7,589 nt of DNA, taken from positions 1 through 7,589 of the forward strand of contig DNUB01000260.1 in the NCBI GenBank assembly GCA_003508605.1, read 5' to 3'. Position numbers and translations under genes: made by a program. The notes beneath the pieces were generated by a model. The model was not told the DNA's origin and did no database searches. It worked only from the letters and a program-made list of their open reading frames with translations. Numbering within the stretch: position 1 is the first letter of the stretch; each line of letters begins with the position of its first letter. Of this stretch, positions 6,118 to 7,589 are shown in pieces. This stretch comes from Oscillospiraceae bacterium (lineage in GTDB: Bacteria > Bacillota > Clostridia > Oscillospirales > Ruminococcaceae).

Positions 6118-7395
6118 TCAGTGCTTGGACGACCATTCCGCCAATTTATAGCGCAGAGCCATTTGCTCGGGCATTTCCTTTTTGGTATTTTCGTATGAGG
6201 GCAGCCTTTTCCAGGTTATCGTTTTATCGCTTTCCATATAGCTCTTCAAAAATTCCTCGGACATACGGTTTGTATTGATTTGAGCCATTCCGTCGTTGTC
6301 CGTTATGGGAGTGTTGGAGTTGTTTCCGGACAAGAAGGTGAAGCTTCCGTACCAAAGCATACTGTAAAGCCAGATAAAGCCGTCCTTCTCCATTTCCTCC
6401 AGCGCAGGAAGCCCGCCGCATTCGGTAAGGGCAAGCATTTTTCCCTCGGGAACCATTTTGCTGAGCTTGTTGTAGCTTGCAAGCTGAGAGCCGTGATCGT
6501 CCTCGCTTCCGTAATAGTCCATGCCCGCAATGTCGTAGGTATTGGCGTTTACGTTGTGTCTTTCGTCCTGTCCGTTCCATATCCAGATAAGGTTAGTAAG
6601 CTTGTGGTAATTCTCCAGCCGATCAAAAACCATAAGCCAAAGCTTCTGATAGTATTCGTGCAAAGGCTCGTCCCGGCTTGAGCCGCCCCACCAGAACCAG
6701 CTGCCCGACGCCTCGTGCAGAGGACGCCATAAAACGGGCACGTCCGCCGCCTCCAGCCTTTGAAGCTGTATTGCGATGGTATCTATATCGCAGATAATGA
6801 CCTCGTACTCCGCCGTACCGGGAGTTACCGCCTTTTCTAAGGAGAACTCCTCTATTTCCTCGGTGTAAAAGGCCTTGCCCAAAGCGTCGTTGCCGATCTT
6901 TCTCGGAACCTGCCAGTGCCAGGTGAAGGTTACCAGTCCGCCCGATTCGGTATGCCACTTTATCGCCTCGTCTATCTGCTCGTTGTTGCCGTTTTTGAGA
7001 TTGGAAAAGATCATATCGAAACCCTTGATTGCGGGAAGATCCTCGTTGGCTTTATAGTATACGTCGTCCTCGTAGCATTTTTTATCCATCATCTGCTGTC
7101 CTATAAGGGTCTTTTTTCCGTAGGTCTCCCGCAGAAAGTTAAACACCTCAAGGGTTTTCTTGTTAAGGTGCTGCGAAACGGGCTTTGAGGGATCTACCTC
7201 CCTGCCTTCAAGCTCCGCCTTTAATGCGTCGATATCGGTTTCGTACTTTAAGGCCACCTCCATGTCAACATTGCCGTTTTCGTCCACAGCCACCGGCTTG
7301 GATTTTGCAGAGCCGGAATCGCAGGCCGTAAAATTGGTGCAGATCACCGCCGCAGCAAGAAATGCCGCCGTTATTCTTTTAAGTAAAGCGTTCAT
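6118..7395 (-). CDS. GH26 beta-mannanase, membrane lipoprotein
   Basis: This 425-residue endo-beta-1,4-mannanase is predicted to cut mannan or glucomannan outside the cell while tethered to the membrane. Residues 1-25 are a lipoprotein signal: basic MNALLKR, a hydrophobic core, and FTAC with the lipidated Cys25 followed by Asp. The GH26 barrel covers about 75-420. It shows GQQ (99-101), GGLVTFTWHWQVP (152-164), WRPLHEASGSWFWWGG (223-238) with the acid/base Glu228 after His227, GMDYYG (291-296), and ALTECGG (322-328) with nucleophile Glu325. No carbohydrate-binding module or dockerin is present. An in-frame ATG exists at 7467, but it lies inside the promoter, upstream of the -10. The ATG at 7395 has GAAAGGA 7 nt before it and begins exactly at the signal peptide, so I use it. 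It is the first gene of the operon. Endo action on mannan is the family norm, though a few GH26 members are exo-acting or act on other beta-glycans. Confidence 0.95.
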   Translation of the reverse strand: MNALLKRITAAFLAAAVICTNFTACDSGSAKSKPVAVDENGNVDMEVALKYETDIDALKAELEGREVDPSKPVSQHLNKKTLEVFNFLRETYGKKTLIGQQMMDKKCYEDDVYYKANEDLPAIKGFDMIFSNLKNGNNEQIDEAIKWHTESGGLVTFTWHWQVPRKIGNDALGKAFYTEEIEEFSLEKAVTPGTAEYEVIICDIDTIAIQLQRLEAADVPVLWRPLHEASGSWFWWGGSSRDEPLHEYYQKLWLMVFDRLENYHKLTNLIWIWNGQDERHNVNANTYDIAGMDYYGSEDDHGSQLASYNKLSKMVPEGKMLALTECGGLPALEEMEKDGFIWLYSMLWYGSFTFLSGNNSNTPITDNDGMAQINTNRMSEEFLKSYMESDKTITWKRLPSYENTKKEMPEQMALRYKLAEWSSKH

Positions 7396-7402
7396 AACCG
7401 TG

Positions 7403-7409
7403 TCCTTTC
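7403..7409 (-). promoter_or_regulatory. RBS fixing the GH26 start codon
   Basis: GAAAGGA on the minus strand lies 7 nt before the ATG at 7395. The same heptamer with the same 7-nt spacing precedes the epimerase (6058-6064) and GH3 (5069-5075) starts. This agreement supports both the chosen start and co-regulation of the three genes. Confidence 0.8.
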
Positions 7410-7434
7410 GTAAATCAAAGCATAATTTTTCAGA

Positions 7435-7465
7435 ACATATTCTTTGTACATTATAACACATATTC
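7435..7465 (-). promoter_or_regulatory. Direct repeat bracketing the mannanase -10
   Basis: GAATATGT on the minus strand occurs at 7435-7442 and again at 7458-7465, 23 bp apart. One copy sits at the predicted transcription start and the other in the promoter spacer. The position would suit a repressor pair controlling the operon, but 8-bp AT-rich repeats can occur by chance, so this is only a candidate. Confidence 0.3.
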
Positions 7466-7479
7466 ACTTAAAATTTCAA
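7450..7479 (-). promoter_or_regulatory. Sigma-A promoter of the mannan operon
   Basis: On the minus strand, a -35 TTGAAA (7474-7479, 5 of 6 matches) and a perfect -10 TATAAT (7450-7455) are 18 bp apart. TG one base upstream of the -10 makes it an extended -10. The predicted start is near 7443, giving a leader of about 48 nt. I find no equally good promoter in the two intergenic gaps downstream, so it probably drives all three genes. Confidence 0.8.
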
Positions 7480-7589
7480 GAGATTTTAGTAAAATGGTTC
7501 TACTCCGATCCGAAAATCGTAATGGGTTTTTTCACCTTGCGGTGGGGTGTTTTGTTTTTATAATTGCTTTGAGGGTTGGCTTTTTTACT
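7480..7589. other. Non-coding edge upstream of the mannan operon
   Basis: No gene is visible. There is a small CGAT / ATCG hairpin (7506-7509 with 7516-7519) and a CACC / GGTG hairpin (7533-7536 with 7541-7544). The second is followed on the plus strand by GGGTGTTTTG and five T, a weak terminator-like arrangement. The final bases (7571-7589) read GAGGGTTGGC and six T. This resembles 113-127 near the left edge, so both may belong to one family of intergenic elements. Confidence 0.35.

Noticed and set aside
5820..6681. Plus-strand open frames across the epimerase start and the mannanase 3' half (5820-6278, 6280-6681)
   Set aside because: They run antisense through conserved coding sequence and lack ribosome binding sites and family motifs.
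7527..7558. Intrinsic terminator on the plus strand at the right edge
   Set aside because: The stem is only 4 bp, the T-run is interrupted, and no plus-strand gene precedes it. I kept it only as a note under the edge region.
1..7589. A defence island, mobile element, CRISPR array, tRNA or rRNA
   Set aside because: I saw no regularly spaced repeats, transposase or integrase motifs, cloverleaf or conserved rRNA segments. The genes read as ordinary carbohydrate-use and surface functions.

Overview
The window looks like chromosomal DNA from a low-to-mid GC, Gram-positive gut or rumen Clostridia, probably Ruminococcaceae/Oscillospirales-like. Pointers are the purine-rich Shine-Dalgarno sequences, sigma-A promoters, intrinsic terminators, a short-lipobox lipoprotein, and a surface protein ending in a PTG motif, a hydrophobic helix and a KKRK tail. 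The taxon is inferred, not proven. All five convincing genes lie on the minus strand, so transcription runs from high to low coordinates.

Right half (about 2746-7480): a three-gene glycan-use operon. A strong extended -10 promoter (7450-7479) drives a lipoprotein GH26 beta-mannanase (6118-7395), a LacX/GalM-type aldose 1-epimerase (5166-6050) and a cytoplasmic GH3 beta-glycosidase (2812-5061), and a hairpin plus T-run (2746-2770) probably ends the transcript. All three genes carry the same GAAAGGA ribosome binding site exactly 7 nt before the ATG. The inferred pathway is cleavage of mannan or glucomannan at the cell surface, uptake by a transporter not in this window, then removal of terminal sugars by the GH3 enzyme and anomer interconversion by the epimerase.

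Middle (1155-2700): a separately transcribed secreted protein of 441 residues. It has a signal peptide, two probable beta-rich domains, acidic Thr/Pro/Glu linkers and a sortase-like C-terminus. Its promoter has a 17-bp spacer, with a perfect 12-bp inverted repeat just upstream of the -35. It ends in a good intrinsic terminator.

Left (252-1092): a 236-residue hydrophilic protein whose central part resembles the DUF5610 family. It sits behind a textbook sigma-D (sigma-28, flagellar) promoter, TAAA-N15-GCCGATAT, and is closed by a strong terminator. This is the most interesting signal here: it suggests a motile host and an uncharacterised member of the flagellar/chemotaxis regulon.

The two window edges (1-251 and 7480-7589) are non-coding, rich in hairpins and T-runs, and partly resemble each other. 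I see no tRNA, rRNA, CRISPR array, transposase or phage gene.
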